Shown one piece after another: positions 13,966-14,027 of a stretch of DNA of 14,027 nucleotides; positions within the stretch are counted from its first letter, which is position 1, and every line of letters starts with the position of its first letter. The stretch comes from an uncultured bacterium. Its GTDB lineage: Bacteria; Bacillota; Clostridia; Oscillospirales; Butyricicoccaceae. The position numbers and the translations under genes were made by a program. The stretch is from NCBI GenBank assembly GCA_905215125.1, contig CAJMOV010000023.1, forward strand, positions 1 through 14,027, read 5' to 3'. Under the pieces are notes generated by a model, which made no database searches, had not been told where the DNA came from, and worked only from the letters and a program-made list of their open reading frames with translations.

Positions 13966-14027
13966 AAAAAATAAATATATAATTTGGAATATAATTCAAA
14001 TTTTTCTTGATATTACCATTATATATT

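Noticed and set aside
1..14027. CRISPR arrays, tRNA or rRNA genes, insertion sequences, phage genes
   Set aside because: I saw no regular spaced repeats, no tRNA-like cloverleaf motifs, no transposase or integrase motifs, and no flanking inverted repeats.

Overview
The window looks like chromosome of a moderately GC-rich, low-sulfur-signature Gram-positive anaerobe, most likely a gut-type clostridium (Oscillospiraceae/Ruminococcaceae-like). The reasons are SLH-domain and GLUG surface proteins with Gram-positive style anchoring, an MMPL transporter under a TetR regulator of clostridial type, strong AAGGAGG-type ribosome binding sites, sigma-A-like promoters and many GC-rich intrinsic terminators. 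This taxonomic guess is inference from gene style, not from a marker gene.

Layout. (1) Positions 1-692 (+): the 3' part of an OppF/DppF-type peptide ABC transporter ATPase, closed by a terminator at 722-763. (2) Positions 814-7190 (-): a compact three-gene operon, read right to left: a 115-residue protein of unknown function, an MMPL/RND-type exporter, and a large secreted, membrane-anchored GLUG-repeat protein. The last two genes overlap, and the operon ends at a perfect palindromic terminator at 814-837. (3) A TetR-type regulator (7388-7972, +) is divergent from that operon. The shared intergenic region holds a very good sigma-A promoter for the operon and a dyad that could be the operator. 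(4) A 430-base stretch without a protein gene (7973-8402) contains a run of stem-forming segments and ends in an intrinsic terminator on the + strand; it is a candidate structured RNA or a structured 3' UTR. (5) A PucR/CdaR-type regulator (8403-9632, -) is divergent from a two-gene operon (+): a KdgT-family permease and an acetolactate decarboxylase, closed by a strong terminator. (6) A secreted protein with Fn3-like modules and C-terminal SLH repeats (11679-13901, -) has an AT-rich leader that carries an 8-bp inverted repeat.

How the parts may work together. The TetR protein probably controls export by the MMPL pump. The GLUG protein is translationally linked to the pump and carries a roughly 400-residue helical insertion between two blocks of beta-solenoid repeats, so it may be an extracytoplasmic partner of the pump. 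The PucR-like protein probably controls uptake of a small organic acid by the permease, with acetolactate decarboxylase acting on a related alpha-hydroxy-beta-keto acid or on overflow acetolactate. The most interesting items are the pump/GLUG pair, the beta-repeat tail on the pump, the unexplained structured region at 8109-8350 and the permease-decarboxylase pairing.
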